From assembly GCA_945900965.1 (NCBI GenBank), contig CAMDKM010000041.1, forward strand, positions 1-32,516: a stretch of DNA of 32,516 nucleotides, written 5' to 3'. Under the pieces are notes generated by a model. The model did no database searches. It was not told where the DNA came from and saw only the letters and a list, made by a program, of their open reading frames with translations. Below, in pieces: positions 17,292 through 26,307 of the stretch (positions within the stretch are counted from its first letter, which is position 1; each line of letters opens with the position of its first letter). Source of the stretch: Bordetella parapertussis. GTDB lineage: Bacteria > Pseudomonadota > Gammaproteobacteria > Burkholderiales > JACQAP01. Position numbers and translations under genes: made by a program.

Positions 17292-18139
17292 CGGAGCCGA
17301 GCAGCGAAAATGCTTTTTCACCCGCGGCGAGTGCGGGGACGATCTTGCTCGAGGAGCGTCGCCGGCAAGGTATGAGCCTGGGCGATGTGTCGCGTCAGCT
17401 CAAGCTGTCGGTGCGCCAGATCGAGGCGATAGAGCGCGACGACTTCGCGTGGCTTGGGGGTGCCGTGTTCGTGCACGGTTTTCTGAGAAATTATGCGAAG
17501 TTGCTGCACCTTGAGCCCGAGCCTTTGATTCGCCGAGTGGATGCCGTTCTCAAGCCCTTGGGTACCGCCGGCGTTTCGCCGCAGGCCAGGGCATCGGTTT
17601 CCAGATCGGGGCCATCGGAAAAATCCGGAAGACTGATATTAATGATCGGGGCGCTCCTGGTCGTTGCCGGGGGCCTGGTCTTCTGGGGCTGGCAGCCTGC
17701 TCCCGCCCCGAATTCGAAAACTGAATCGGAGTCGGTACCCGAAGCAGCGAAGTCCGTGGATCCGGCCAAGGCCGAGCCGGCTGCGCAAGTTTCCAAGTCG
17801 GATGGGGCAAGCGGAACGACTCCTGCATTATCAGCCACCGGAAGCGCTCGCGTTCCCGCGAAGGCCGAGACGGCCGGTGTGGTGCGCGAGCCACCGGTGC
17901 CCAAAATATCGGTTCGCATGGAGTTTGACGATGAATCCTGGGTCGAAATCAAGAATCGCCATGGCGACATAGTGTTAAGCCGGATTAATCTTCCCGGAGG
18001 GACGGTTAGAGCATCCGGGGAACCGCCACTGTCTGTGGTCATTGGCAACGCCGCCGGAGTGCGCTTCTTCAAGGGGGGCGAGCCTGTGGATCTGGTACCC
18101 CACACGCCGGTGGATGTGGCCCGGTTCACCCTGGAGTAA
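17288..18139 (+). CDS. rodZ: RodZ-like cytoskeletal/HTH membrane protein
   Basis: Probably the MreB-binding cell-shape protein RodZ. An N-terminal HTH_25 domain (residues ~17-80: [37 protein letters not shown]) faces the cytoplasm. One membrane segment ([20 protein letters not shown], ~115-135) follows, then an Ala/Pro/Ser-rich linker and a periplasmic DUF4115 domain ([20 protein letters not shown] to the end). At 283 aa it is slightly shorter than E. coli RodZ. It starts with GTG, overlapping the pilW stop. Confidence 0.9.
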   Translation: MTEPSSENAFSPAASAGTILLEERRRQGMSLGDVSRQLKLSVRQIEAIERDDFAWLGGAVFVHGFLRNYAKLLHLEPEPLIRRVDAVLKPLGTAGVSPQARASVSRSGPSEKSGRLILMIGALLVVAGGLVFWGWQPAPAPNSKTESESVPEAAKSVDPAKAEPAAQVSKSDGASGTTPALSATGSARVPAKAETAGVVREPPVPKISVRMEFDDESWVEIKNRHGDIVLSRINLPGGTVRASGEPPLSVVIGNAAGVRFFKGGEPVDLVPHTPVDVARFTLE

Positions 18140-18146
18140 TTTGGCG

Positions 18147-19427
18147 ATGGATCGCGCGGCTTTGGTGATTCCGATGTCCCGGCGCCACACCCGACAGGTC
18201 GTGGTGGCGGGGGTGAGAATCGGCGGTGGGGCGCCGGTTGTCGTGCAATCGATGACCAACACCGATACTGCGGACGTGGACGCCACCGCGCGGCAGGTCC
18301 GCGAACTGGCCGAGGCCGGATCGGAATTGGTGCGCATCACCGTTAATTCCGCCGAGGCCGCAGCAGCAGTGCCGAAAATTCGCGAGCAGTTGGAACGCAA
18401 GGCTTGCAGAGTGCCGTTGATCGGCGACTTTCATTTTAACGGCCATAAACTGCTGGCGGACTATCCTGCCTGCGCCCAGGCGCTCGATAAGTATCGGATC
18501 AACCCGGGCAATGTGGGTCGTGGCGCAAAACGCGATGAGCAATTCGCCGCCATGATCGAGACCGCGTGCCGCTACCACAAGCCGGTACGCATCGGGGTCA
18601 ATTGGGGAAGTCTCGATCCGGAATTGCTGGGCCGCATGATGGACAACAATGCGCGCCTGGCCCAGCCGCGGGATGCCTCGGTGGTGATGCGCGAGGCCTT
18701 GATTGCGTCGGCACTGGAAAGTGCCGCCAAGGCTGAAGAGATTGGTTTGCCCGGCGAGCACATTGTTTTGTCCTGCAAGGTCAGCGGTGTGCAGGATCTG
18801 ATTGCAGTTTACGGCGAACTGGCGGCGCAAAGCGATTATCCCTTGCATCTGGGATTGACCGAAGCTGGCATGGGTTCCAAGGGCATTGTTGCCTCGACGG
18901 CAGCGCTGGCTGTGCTGCTGCAACAGGGGATCGGCGATACGATTCGCGTTTCCCTGACACCGGACCCGGGTGGCGATCGGGCGCGCGAAGTGATCGTCGC
19001 TCAGGAGATCCTGCAGACGATGGGATTACGCGCATTTGCGCCGATGGTGGCCGCCTGTCCGGGTTGCGGGCGGACGTCGAGTACTTATTTTCAGGAACTG
19101 GCCGACAAGATTCAGAGCTATCTGCGACAGCAAATGCCGGTATGGCGAAGCTTGTATCCCGGTGTCGAAACGATGCGGGTGGCAGTGATGGGTTGCGTGG
19201 TCAATGGTCCGGGCGAGAGCAAACACGCCGACATTGGCATCAGTCTGCCCGGGTCGGGCGAAGTTCCGGTGGCGCCGGTGTTTGTCGATGGAGAAAAAAC
19301 CGTGACGCTCAAAGGCGAGCGAATAGCCGAAGAATTTCAGTCGCTGGTCAATCGATACGTGGAAAATCGCTACGGGACCGGTCAAGCGAGAAATAAGGCA
19401 GAAAAAACACCTGCAGTACGTGCTTGA
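18147..19427 (+). CDS. ispG: 4-hydroxy-3-methylbut-2-enyl diphosphate synthase IspG (GcpE)
   Basis: Catalyses the penultimate step of the MEP isoprenoid pathway, reducing MEcPP to HMBPP with a 4Fe-4S cluster; cytoplasmic. The N-terminal TIM-barrel part has [19 protein letters not shown] and [10 protein letters not shown]. The C-terminal cluster cysteines are in [10 protein letters not shown] and [12 protein letters not shown] chose ATG 18147 (GGAG 11 nt upstream, beginning [13 protein letters not shown]), 426 aa; an apparent earlier start at 18042 lies inside rodZ. The position between rodZ and hisS is typical. Confidence 0.97.
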   Translation: MDRAALVIPMSRRHTRQVVVAGVRIGGGAPVVVQSMTNTDTADVDATARQVRELAEAGSELVRITVNSAEAAAAVPKIREQLERKACRVPLIGDFHFNGHKLLADYPACAQALDKYRINPGNVGRGAKRDEQFAAMIETACRYHKPVRIGVNWGSLDPELLGRMMDNNARLAQPRDASVVMREALIASALESAAKAEEIGLPGEHIVLSCKVSGVQDLIAVYGELAAQSDYPLHLGLTEAGMGSKGIVASTAALAVLLQQGIGDTIRVSLTPDPGGDRAREVIVAQEILQTMGLRAFAPMVAACPGCGRTSSTYFQELADKIQSYLRQQMPVWRSLYPGVETMRVAVMGCVVNGPGESKHADIGISLPGSGEVPVAPVFVDGEKTVTLKGERIAEEFQSLVNRYVENRYGTGQARNKAEKTPAVRA

Positions 19428-19471
19428 CTGATTGTCTGGCGCGTTCCGAATAATTTCGAGATTCACTATTC

Positions 19472-20743
19472 ATGTCGCAGACAATACAAGCGGTCAGGGG
19501 AATGAACGACATTCTTCCCGACCAGACGCCGCTTTGGGAATTTTTCGAGCAGATCGTGCGCGAGTGGCTGGCCCAATACGGCTATCGCAATATCCGCATG
19601 CCGATTCTGGAAAAAACGGATTTGTTCGTGCGTTCGATCGGCTCGGCCACCGATATCGTCGAAAAGGAGATGTACAGTTTTGTCGATCACCTGAACGGCG
19701 AAAATCTGAGCCTGCGGCCTGAAGGTACGGCTTCCTGCGTACGGGCGGCAATTCAGCATAACCTGCTCTATAACGGCCCCCAGCGAGTGTCCTACATGGG
19801 GCCGATGTTCCGGCACGAACGCCCGCAAAAGGGACGCTACCGGCAGTTTCATCAGGTGGGCGTGGAGGCGCTGGGGTTTGCCGGTCCGGATGTGGACGCC
19901 GAACACATGATCATGGGGGCGCGCCTGTGGCGCCGGCTGGGCATTACCGATGTTGCGCTGGAAATCAACTCGCTGGGAAACGGCGCCTCGCGTGCCCGCT
20001 TCCGCGAACGCTTGATCGGGTATCTGGAAACCCATGTCGACGTTCTGGACGAAGACGCGCGCCGCCGCCTGCACAGCAATCCGCTACGGGTGCTGGATTC
20101 CAAGAATCCGGCCATGGCGCCGGTAATTGCCGGCGCGCCACGCCTCGTCGACGATCTCGACGAAGAATCGCAGCGCCATTTTGCACGGCTGCAAGCCCTG
20201 TTGAATGCGGCTGAGGTGCAATTTAGCGTCAATGATCGGCTGGTGCGCGGGCTCGACTACTACAATGACGTGGTGTACGAATGGACGACCACGCGCCTGG
20301 GCGCACAGGGGACCGTATGTGCCGGCGGACGCTACGATGGATTGATCGAACAGGTGGGCGGCCGGGCTGCGCCGGCCTGCGGGTTTGCCATGGGTGTGGA
20401 ACGATTGCTGGCCTTGCTGGCCGAACCCGCTCTGAGCGCCGCGACCCGGCCGGCCGATTTGTATCTGGTGCACGAGGGAGAGCTTGCGGGTCCCTTTGCC
20501 TGGAGAGCGGCGGAAGAATTGCGCGACCAGGGATTGAGCGTGGTCATGAACTTTGGCGGGGGCAGTTTCAAGTCGCAGATGAAACGCGCCGATGCCAGCG
20601 GGGCGCGGTTTGCGGTCATAATCGGCGACAACGAAGCGGCCGAAGGCAAACTCTCGCTCAAACCCTTACGTATGCCGGGCGAACAGGTCCGGATCAGCGC
20701 CAGCCAGGCAGCGAATCTCATTCGCTCCGGCACGGCTTCTTGA
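19472..20743 (+). CDS. hisS: histidyl-tRNA synthetase
   Basis: A class II aminoacyl-tRNA synthetase that charges tRNA-His. Motif 1 region: [20 protein letters not shown]. Motif 2: [20 protein letters not shown]. The histidine-specific signatures [16 protein letters not shown] and [11 protein letters not shown] are present, as is motif 3 ([13 protein letters not shown]). A C-terminal anticodon-binding domain follows (residues ~325-420). The length of 423 aa matches E. coli (424). There is a 44-bp gap after ispG and no clear promoter. Confidence 0.98.
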   Translation: MSQTIQAVRGMNDILPDQTPLWEFFEQIVREWLAQYGYRNIRMPILEKTDLFVRSIGSATDIVEKEMYSFVDHLNGENLSLRPEGTASCVRAAIQHNLLYNGPQRVSYMGPMFRHERPQKGRYRQFHQVGVEALGFAGPDVDAEHMIMGARLWRRLGITDVALEINSLGNGASRARFRERLIGYLETHVDVLDEDARRRLHSNPLRVLDSKNPAMAPVIAGAPRLVDDLDEESQRHFARLQALLNAAEVQFSVNDRLVRGLDYYNDVVYEWTTTRLGAQGTVCAGGRYDGLIEQVGGRAAPACGFAMGVERLLALLAEPALSAATRPADLYLVHEGELAGPFAWRAAEELRDQGLSVVMNFGGGSFKSQMKRADASGARFAVIIGDNEAAEGKLSLKPLRMPGEQVRISASQAANLIRSGTAS

Positions 20744-20771
20744 ATCATCAACTTTGGGATTGTGATTGAAC

Positions 20772-21407
20772 ATGGCATTCGACCTTGAAGAACAGGAACA
20801 GATAGCGTCCTTGAAGCAGTTTTGGGCGGAGTACGGCAAGTTGATTATCACTTGTGTGATTCTCGCCCTGGCAACGTTTGGCGGGGTAAAAGGCTGGCGG
20901 TATTACCAGGCCACATTGGCTGGCGAGGCCTCCGCGGTATTCGCGAAATTTGAGGAAGGCGTGCGCAAGAACGACGTCGCCGAAATTCGCAAGCTGGGCG
21001 CGGAACTGGTGGACAAATACGGCTCTACCGCGTACGGCCCCATGGCAGCGCTGGTATTGGCAAAATCCGAATACGAAAACAGCGATGCGGCGGCGGCGAC
21101 ACAGCGTCTGCGCTGGGCGATCGACAAGGCGCGCGATGGAGACACCGCGGCCCTGGCGCGAGTGCGGCTTGCCGGTATTTTTCTGGATGAAAAAAAATAC
21201 GACGAAGCGTTGAAGTTGCTCGATGCACCGCATGGTGCTGCTGTGCAAACTCTGATCGCCGATATGCGTGGCGACGTCTTGTTTGCCCAAGGCAAGATTG
21301 CCGAGGCCAGGGCCGCCTACAAGTTGGCCATCGACAAGAGTTTGCCCAATAGCAGTTATCGAAATGTCGTTCAGATCAAATTGGATGCCCTGGGATCGGA
21401 GAAGTGA
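20772..21407 (+). CDS. yfgM: YfgM-like TPR membrane protein (SecYEG/BamB-associated)
   Basis: A single-pass inner membrane protein with a periplasmic TPR domain (TPR_21 type). E. coli YfgM associates with the SecYEG translocon and periplasmic chaperones. The start ATG 20772 gives MAFDLEEQEQIASLKQFW, the conserved cytoplasmic tail; a TTG six bases earlier is in frame but less likely. The membrane segment is LIITCVILALATFGGVKGW (~residues 24-42), followed by helical repeats to residue ~211. Location between hisS and bamB matches E. coli hisS-yfgM-bamB. The stop overlaps bamB (GTGA). Confidence 0.92.
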   Translation: MAFDLEEQEQIASLKQFWAEYGKLIITCVILALATFGGVKGWRYYQATLAGEASAVFAKFEEGVRKNDVAEIRKLGAELVDKYGSTAYGPMAALVLAKSEYENSDAAAATQRLRWAIDKARDGDTAALARVRLAGIFLDEKKYDEALKLLDAPHGAAVQTLIADMRGDVLFAQGKIAEARAAYKLAIDKSLPNSSYRNVVQIKLDALGSEK

Positions 21408-22540
21408 AACGGGTCAGAATCTGGCAGGAGATTTTTTTTGCCGCGTTGGTGGCCATATGGGTCGCTGGTTGCGGAAGCCCGGGGCCCAAGCCGGCGTCGC
21501 TGGAAACCTTCAAGCCGAGCCTGCGCGTGGCCCAGGTTTGGCGTGCGGAAATCGGCGATTCCGGCCCCTACATTTTTTCGCCCGGCATACTCGGCGATAG
21601 TGTGTATGCGGCGAGCGCCGCGGGCAATCTGTTCCGCATTCGGTCTGTCGACGGCAAGTTGATTTGGAAGGTTAAATCCAAGACCCGTTTGTCCGGCGGG
21701 GTAGGGGCCGGCAATAACCTGATCCTGGTGGGCACCGCCAAGGGCGCGGTGCTGGCATTCGATCTGGACGGCAAAGCGCTTTGGCATTCGCAGGTGTCGA
21801 GCCAGGTGTTAAGTACGCCGGTGGTCACCGGGGAACTGGTGGTGGTGCGCAGCGGCGACAACCGAATATTTGGACTGGATGCCCGGGATGGCGCGCGACG
21901 CTGGGTGTACCAGGCCAATCAGCCGGCGTTGACCTTGCGGGCCAGCCAGAGTTTTGCGCTGGCCGACAAACTAGTCATCGCGGGCATGCCGGCCGGCAGG
22001 CTGGTGGCCCTCGATCTGGCCAATGGCGGGCTGGTCTGGGAAGCCGCAGTGGGCATTCCCAAGGGCGACAACGAAATCGAGCGGATCACCGATATCGCGG
22101 GGCAACCCCTGGTCGAACCCGGCCGGATATGTGCCGTGACCTTCCAGGGTCGGGCGGCCTGCTACGAAACCCAACAAGGCGGACAGATTTGGGCGCGCGC
22201 CCTTTCCAGCGCGGCAAGTCTGGGTGCCGATGGTCTTGCGGTCTACGTGTCGGAGGCGGAGGGCGCGGTGCAGGCACTGGAGAAAAACACCGGGACCAGC
22301 GTGTGGCGCCAGGATCGTCTGGGCTATCGATTTTTGAGCGCGCCGGTTCCGTATGAATCCCAGGTCGTGGTGGGCGATTTCGAGGGTCAGGTGCATTTTC
22401 TGCGCAGCGACGACGGCGGGTTTGCCGCTCGCATGGCAACTGACGGGAGCGCGATTTCCGCGGCTCCGGTCGCAAGCGGCGGGAAGATTCTCGTCCAGAC
22501 TCGACGCGGGGGGCTGTATGCCTTCGAAATCCGCAAGTGA
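21404..22540 (+). CDS. bamB: outer membrane protein assembly lipoprotein BamB
   Basis: The beta-propeller lipoprotein subunit of the BAM complex, which inserts beta-barrel proteins into the outer membrane. The signal peptide ends in the lipobox VAGC (Cys23). PQQ-type WD-like repeats follow through residue ~377: DGKLIWKVKSKTRLSGGVGA, DGKALWHSQVSSQVLSTPVV, NGGLVWEAAVGIPKG and GGLYAFEIRK are recognisable blades. The length of 378 aa is normal. Starts with GTG inside the yfgM stop; der follows after ~74 bp. Confidence 0.96.
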   Translation: MKRVRIWQEIFFAALVAIWVAGCGSPGPKPASLETFKPSLRVAQVWRAEIGDSGPYIFSPGILGDSVYAASAAGNLFRIRSVDGKLIWKVKSKTRLSGGVGAGNNLILVGTAKGAVLAFDLDGKALWHSQVSSQVLSTPVVTGELVVVRSGDNRIFGLDARDGARRWVYQANQPALTLRASQSFALADKLVIAGMPAGRLVALDLANGGLVWEAAVGIPKGDNEIERITDIAGQPLVEPGRICAVTFQGRAACYETQQGGQIWARALSSAASLGADGLAVYVSEAEGAVQALEKNTGTSVWRQDRLGYRFLSAPVPYESQVVVGDFEGQVHFLRSDDGGFAARMATDGSAISAAPVASGGKILVQTRRGGLYAFEIRK

Positions 22541-22614
22541 CTGACATTCGTACCGGTGTTGGGCGCGGACGGCAGTGGCAAGTCAATCGCACGATGTAAG
22601 AACAAAGTACAAAA

Positions 22615-23949
22615 ATGTCCATGATCCCAACGCTTGTTATTGTCGGTCGCCCGAACGTGGGCAAATCGACGTTGTTCAATCGTCTGACGCGTTCGCGTCA
22701 GGCCCTGGTTGCCGATATTCCAGGCTTGACGCGCGATCGGCACTACGGCCGTGGCGTGGTGGGAACGCGACCGTTTCTGGTGGTGGACACCGGGGGTTTT
22801 GAACCCGTTGCGCGAGAGGGTTTGTTGCGGGAAATGGCGCGTCAGACCAAGCAGGCCATCGACGAAGCGGATATCGTGTTGTGGCTGGTGGATGCCCGCG
22901 AGGGCCTGCAACCGCAGGATCACCAGATTGCTTTGGAACTTCGCAAGTCCGGACGAAAGATTTGGCTGGTGGTCAACAAGGCCGAGGGGCTTGCGTATGC
23001 AACGGCGGCTGCGGATTTTCACGAACTGGGCATGGGCGAGCCGCTGTGCATCGCTGCCGCACACGGGGAGGGCGTTCATGACCTGGTCGACCTGGTATTG
23101 GAGGGTTTTCCCGAGGCGGTGGCAGACGAAGAGCCGGCAAAACAGCCGAAAATCGCAGTGGTGGGCCGGCCTAACGTTGGCAAATCCACCCTGGTCAACT
23201 CCCTTCTGGGCGAAGAGCGCGTCATTGCTTTTGACCAACCGGGGACGACCCGGGACAGCATCTACATCGACTTCGAACGTGGAGGGTCTCGTTACACGCT
23301 CATCGATACTGCGGGAGTTCGCAGGCAGGGTAATGTCGAGGGGGTTGCCGAAAAATACTCGGTGATCAAGACGCTGCAGGCCATCGAAGATGCCAATGTG
23401 GTGGTACTGGTGCTGGATATTACCCAGCAGATCACAGACCAGGATGCCCACCTCGCGGGTTTTATTCTGGAAGCGGGCCGGGCGATGGTAGTGGCTATCA
23501 ACAAGGGGGATGCGGCGGCCGATGCGGAGCGCGACCAGGCCAGACGCGATTACGCGCGCAAGTTGAATTTCCTGGGCTTTGCCGAGGCCCACCAGATATC
23601 GGCCCGCTCGGGTACCGGGCTGGAGGCCTTGCTCCAATCGGTGAAGCTCGCCTATGCGTCCGCCATGACCAAGCTATCGACCCCGAAATTGACGCGGATA
23701 TTGCACGCCGCGGTCGAACAGCAGTCGCCCCCGCGCTCCGGGCTATCGCGGCCCAAGCTGCGTTATGCCCATCAAGGCGGCATGAATCCGCCAATCATCA
23801 TGATCCACGGCAATTCCCTGGACAAAGTGCCGGATAGTTACCGTCGATATCTCGAACATACGTTTGTCGAGGCATTTGGCTTGAAGGGCACGCCGGTTCA
23901 GGTCATTTTCAAGTACGGTCGCAATCCCTACATCGCAAGACGCGGCTAA
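22615..23949 (+). CDS. der: ribosome assembly GTPase Der (EngA)
   Basis: An essential GTPase for 50S subunit assembly. Two tandem G domains are visible: the first P-loop GRPNVGKST at residues 11-19 with DTGGFE and NKAE, and the second GRPNVGKST at ~184-192 with DTAGVRRQG and NKGD. A C-terminal KH-like domain ends with [19 protein letters not shown] and [10 protein letters not shown]. At 444 aa it is slightly shorter than E. coli Der (490). Two ATGs (22615 and 22621) are possible; the first is used here. Confidence 0.97.
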   Translation: MSMIPTLVIVGRPNVGKSTLFNRLTRSRQALVADIPGLTRDRHYGRGVVGTRPFLVVDTGGFEPVAREGLLREMARQTKQAIDEADIVLWLVDAREGLQPQDHQIALELRKSGRKIWLVVNKAEGLAYATAAADFHELGMGEPLCIAAAHGEGVHDLVDLVLEGFPEAVADEEPAKQPKIAVVGRPNVGKSTLVNSLLGEERVIAFDQPGTTRDSIYIDFERGGSRYTLIDTAGVRRQGNVEGVAEKYSVIKTLQAIEDANVVVLVLDITQQITDQDAHLAGFILEAGRAMVVAINKGDAAADAERDQARRDYARKLNFLGFAEAHQISARSGTGLEALLQSVKLAYASAMTKLSTPKLTRILHAAVEQQSPPRSGLSRPKLRYAHQGGMNPPIIMIHGNSLDKVPDSYRRYLEHTFVEAFGLKGTPVQVIFKYGRNPYIARRG

Positions 23950-23953
23950 CCCC

Positions 23954-23967
23954 CCGCAAACTTGCGG
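23954..23967. other. short GC hairpin between der and hfq
   Basis: CCGCAA-AC-TTGCGG follows the der stop by 5 nt. Without a T-run it is not a convincing intrinsic terminator. TGGTATTCT just downstream (23972-23980) resembles an extended -10 that could drive hfq, but no -35 is visible. Confidence 0.3.
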
Positions 23968-24035
23968 CCGATGGTATTCTGCGGCGAATTCCAGTAGAGT
24001 GATTCCGCGTCCAGAACTACAAAAAAGGAGCAGCC

Positions 24036-24305
24036 ATGAGCGGAAAAGGGCAATTGTTACAAGACCCCTTTTTGAATACCTTGCGCAAGGAGCACGTCCC
24101 CGTGTCGATCTACCTCGTCAACGGTATCAAACTGCAGGGGCAGATAGAATCCTTCGACCAGTACGTGGTGTTGCTGAAGAATACGGTGACCCAGATGGTG
24201 TACAAACATGCCATTTCCACCGTGGTACCCGGCCGGCCGGTGACCCTTGCCACAACGGAAAGAGAAATCGCCAAATATTCGCAACCAATTAATTATACGA
24301 ATTAA
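24036..24305 (+). CDS. hfq: RNA chaperone Hfq
   Basis: A hexameric Sm-like RNA chaperone that pairs small RNAs with mRNAs. The Sm1 region ([20 protein letters not shown] to [12 protein letters not shown]) and the Sm2 motif YKHAIST are intact, including Gln and Phe/Tyr residues for RNA contacts. An ideal Shine-Dalgarno (AAAGGAG) precedes the ATG. The length of 89 aa is slightly above the usual betaproteobacterial ~78-80, with the tail [19 protein letters not shown] after the Sm core. It is the last recognisable core gene; hflX, which usually follows, is absent. Confidence 0.98.
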   Translation: MSGKGQLLQDPFLNTLRKEHVPVSIYLVNGIKLQGQIESFDQYVVLLKNTVTQMVYKHAISTVVPGRPVTLATTEREIAKYSQPINYTN

Positions 24306-24310
24306 TTTTT
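24287..24310 (+). terminator. AT-only hairpin overlapping the hfq stop
   Basis: AATTAATT (24287-24294), loop ATACG, AATTAATT (24300-24307), then a short T-run. The stem is all A/T and the T-run is only 5 bases counting stem bases, so it would be a weak terminator. It overlaps the hfq stop codon. Confidence 0.35.
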
Positions 24311-24828
24311 CGTTCCCATTTTTAATTGTACCCCCACGTGTGCCCCCGATCCTATTCACGGCGAATCTGGGAACCGATTGACTCAAGATAGGGGCGTAAA
24401 TCCGCCGAATACCATTGCTAACGACCTCCCCAGGGCTTCGTGCCGACGCATTCGGGCGGCCAAATTTGCCTCTCTAAGGAAGGCGCAATCGCGAGTGAAC
24501 ACGTCTGTTTTGTTCATTACACAGCAGATCAGTAAGTCGACCCTCCAGGCAATCGGGCAGCAGTGTGCACTGATTGCTTCGTCAATAATCCACCCCAACA
24601 TCGAGATAGGTTCATGATCTCACGTGTTGGCGTCGGCCTCAGATTGAGCCACTGCGTCGGCGCATTGCTCTCAAAATCGCGTCGGTTCCAATAAGTTCTA
24701 TTGCTCGCGAATCGTGGGGTGAGATAGTCTCAACGAAGGAATAAAAGAGCCAAGATGGCAAGTCTCGTCGTTTGCGGCCACAAATCAGACGCGTTCCTGT
24801 TTTTCCTAACGCCAAGCCAGTAGCCGTT

Positions 24829-26307
24829 ATGTCATTACTTGAGGACGTTATAAGAACTGGCACCATGATTGAGCAGCAGCTCACCAGCCGGGGGGCACAA
24901 GGCCTCGGAATCCGAGCACTTTCCGAAAGCGTTCGCTCCTCACTATCTGACGATCTATTCGCCAGGATTCAACTAATCGCTGCCGTGCGAAACAAGTACG
25001 CACATATCCCTAATTTTAAATTTGATGGAAATGAATTCGAGATCAGGGATCTCTGTAATGATGTCCTTCGTGAACTTCAGCGCCAAAACCAGAATGACCT
25101 GTCCGACCGCGACGCAAAACTATCCGACCCGATAAATTCCAACAAGAGACGACGTATGGAACCTACGTCAAGTGTCACGTGGGTAAAGATCCAGACAACT
25201 AAAATAAAGGGGCGTGCGTTCTACTCCACCGAGCATGAGCGGTTGGTATTTTTCCGCGGCTCCGGAGTATTCGTCAAGCCAATAGGAGAACACGTAGTTC
25301 CCTGGCTCTTCACTTCCGAGCCCGTGACCGGCATTGGCGTCGTTACGATGCTTCCCGCAGAAATTCCCCTTTCATCAGTTGGGGAAATCGTCAGTCGCGA
25401 GGGAATCAAGATAGATCTTCGATTAGCCGTGATCCTTTCCGTAACAGACGAAACAGTAGCAATCGAGAGAGTCGCAATCGACGACAAAACCCAGCAGCAG
25501 CTCGCAATCTTCTGTGTAATCCGCGCCGCCCAAGAAGTGATCGGACTAATGGAATATGACGAATTACGTTCCGACAAAGTAAGTCTTGCCGACAGTATAA
25601 AGCGTCAAGCGTTACGTGAACTCCCGTCCATCTGCAGTTTCCAGATAAACAACGTACTAGTTTCCGAAATCACAGCGACCGATCCAGCGATACGCAATGA
25701 CAATTTTTCCTTGATGAAGGCAAACGCCCAGATCGAGCAAATGCGCATAGGCCAGCAGCTCAAGACTATTGAACAGGAGTTCAATGCCGAACAGCAGAAA
25801 CGGCAGGCAAACCTTGAAGCAACATTAGACGCCGCACGAAATGACGCAGAGCTACGTCTCAAGCAACAGACGGCTGCTGCCACTCTAGAAATAGACGCCG
25901 CTAGGGTTCAGTTTGACTATGAGAGAGAAATGCTACGCTTTGAACTTGAGAAACAACGAAGTACACACGTAGCATCGTTGGCCACCGATCCCAACGCCAT
26001 ATGGGCCGTCGACGTCGAGGCCGCCAAACTAATTACGCTTGAGAAGATACGATCCGAAACGGAACTCGCGAAAGAGCGTTTGCGTGTCGACAACAAGATC
26101 CTACAGATGGCTGTCACCGGTGCGGTCGTGACCGGCAGGATGGGCGCCCTAGAAGACGTCCTTGCTCGTGACCGCAATATGACCTTTCGCACCTTGTACA
26201 ACAGTGACGTTCAGGACGAACGTCTAGGGGACCAAGGAAAGCCGTCGCCCGAAGTAACTCGGAAAGACCAGTCAAGCTCCGACGATGAACCTGATCAAGC
26301 CAGCTAA
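24829..26307 (+). CDS. HEPN-like domain fused to SPFH/band-7 domain and coiled coil
   Basis: Not a gene I know as a named family. Residues ~1-90 are all-helical with R54-N-K-Y-A-H59, matching the RX4-6H signature of HEPN domains, many of which are RNases; the layout IEQQL...GLGIRALSESV...RNKYAH is like DUF4145-type HEPNs. Residues ~125-300 read as an SPFH/band-7 (prohibitin-stomatin) domain: ERLVFFRGSGVFVKPIGEHV, SREGIKIDLRLAVILSVTDE, VIGLMEYDELRSDKV, then FQINNVLVSEITATD. Residues ~297-450 form a long charged coiled coil (Glu/Gln/Ala-rich), usual after SPFH. No membrane helix is seen. Start: ATG 24829 (492 aa) is preferred; an in-frame TTG at 24772 would add 19 residues and neither has a clear ribosome-binding site. 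It overlaps the next gene by 23 nt. Function is inferred only. Confidence 0.75.
   Translation: MSLLEDVIRTGTMIEQQLTSRGAQGLGIRALSESVRSSLSDDLFARIQLIAAVRNKYAHIPNFKFDGNEFEIRDLCNDVLRELQRQNQNDLSDRDAKLSDPINSNKRRRMEPTSSVTWVKIQTTKIKGRAFYSTEHERLVFFRGSGVFVKPIGEHVVPWLFTSEPVTGIGVVTMLPAEIPLSSVGEIVSREGIKIDLRLAVILSVTDETVAIERVAIDDKTQQQLAIFCVIRAAQEVIGLMEYDELRSDKVSLADSIKRQALRELPSICSFQINNVLVSEITATDPAIRNDNFSLMKANAQIEQMRIGQQLKTIEQEFNAEQQKRQANLEATLDAARNDAELRLKQQTAAATLEIDAARVQFDYEREMLRFELEKQRSTHVASLATDPNAIWAVDVEAAKLITLEKIRSETELAKERLRVDNKILQMAVTGAVVTGRMGALEDVLARDRNMTFRTLYNSDVQDERLGDQGKPSPEVTRKDQSSSDDEPDQAS

Noticed and set aside
18042-18146. Longer ispG frame starting at 18042.
   Set aside because: The extra residues lie within rodZ in another frame and have no IspG homology; ATG 18147 has a Shine-Dalgarno and the expected length.
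24315-24352. C-rich stretch ACCCCCACGTGTGCCCCC just after hfq, considered as an integrase attachment site.
   Set aside because: No second copy was noticed in the window and no integrase gene is present; evidence is insufficient.
24383-24601. Minus-strand 72-codon ORF with a 'TRDCAFL' segment, considered as a PIN-domain (VapC-like) toxin fragment.
   Set aside because: Only one short stretch is suggestive; the N-terminal acidic residues and the rest of the PIN pattern are missing, and an equally long ORF runs on the other strand.
24639-24884. Minus-strand 81-codon ORF overlapping the HEPN-SPFH start.
   Set aside because: Antisense to a better-supported coding region, low-complexity start and no family resemblance.
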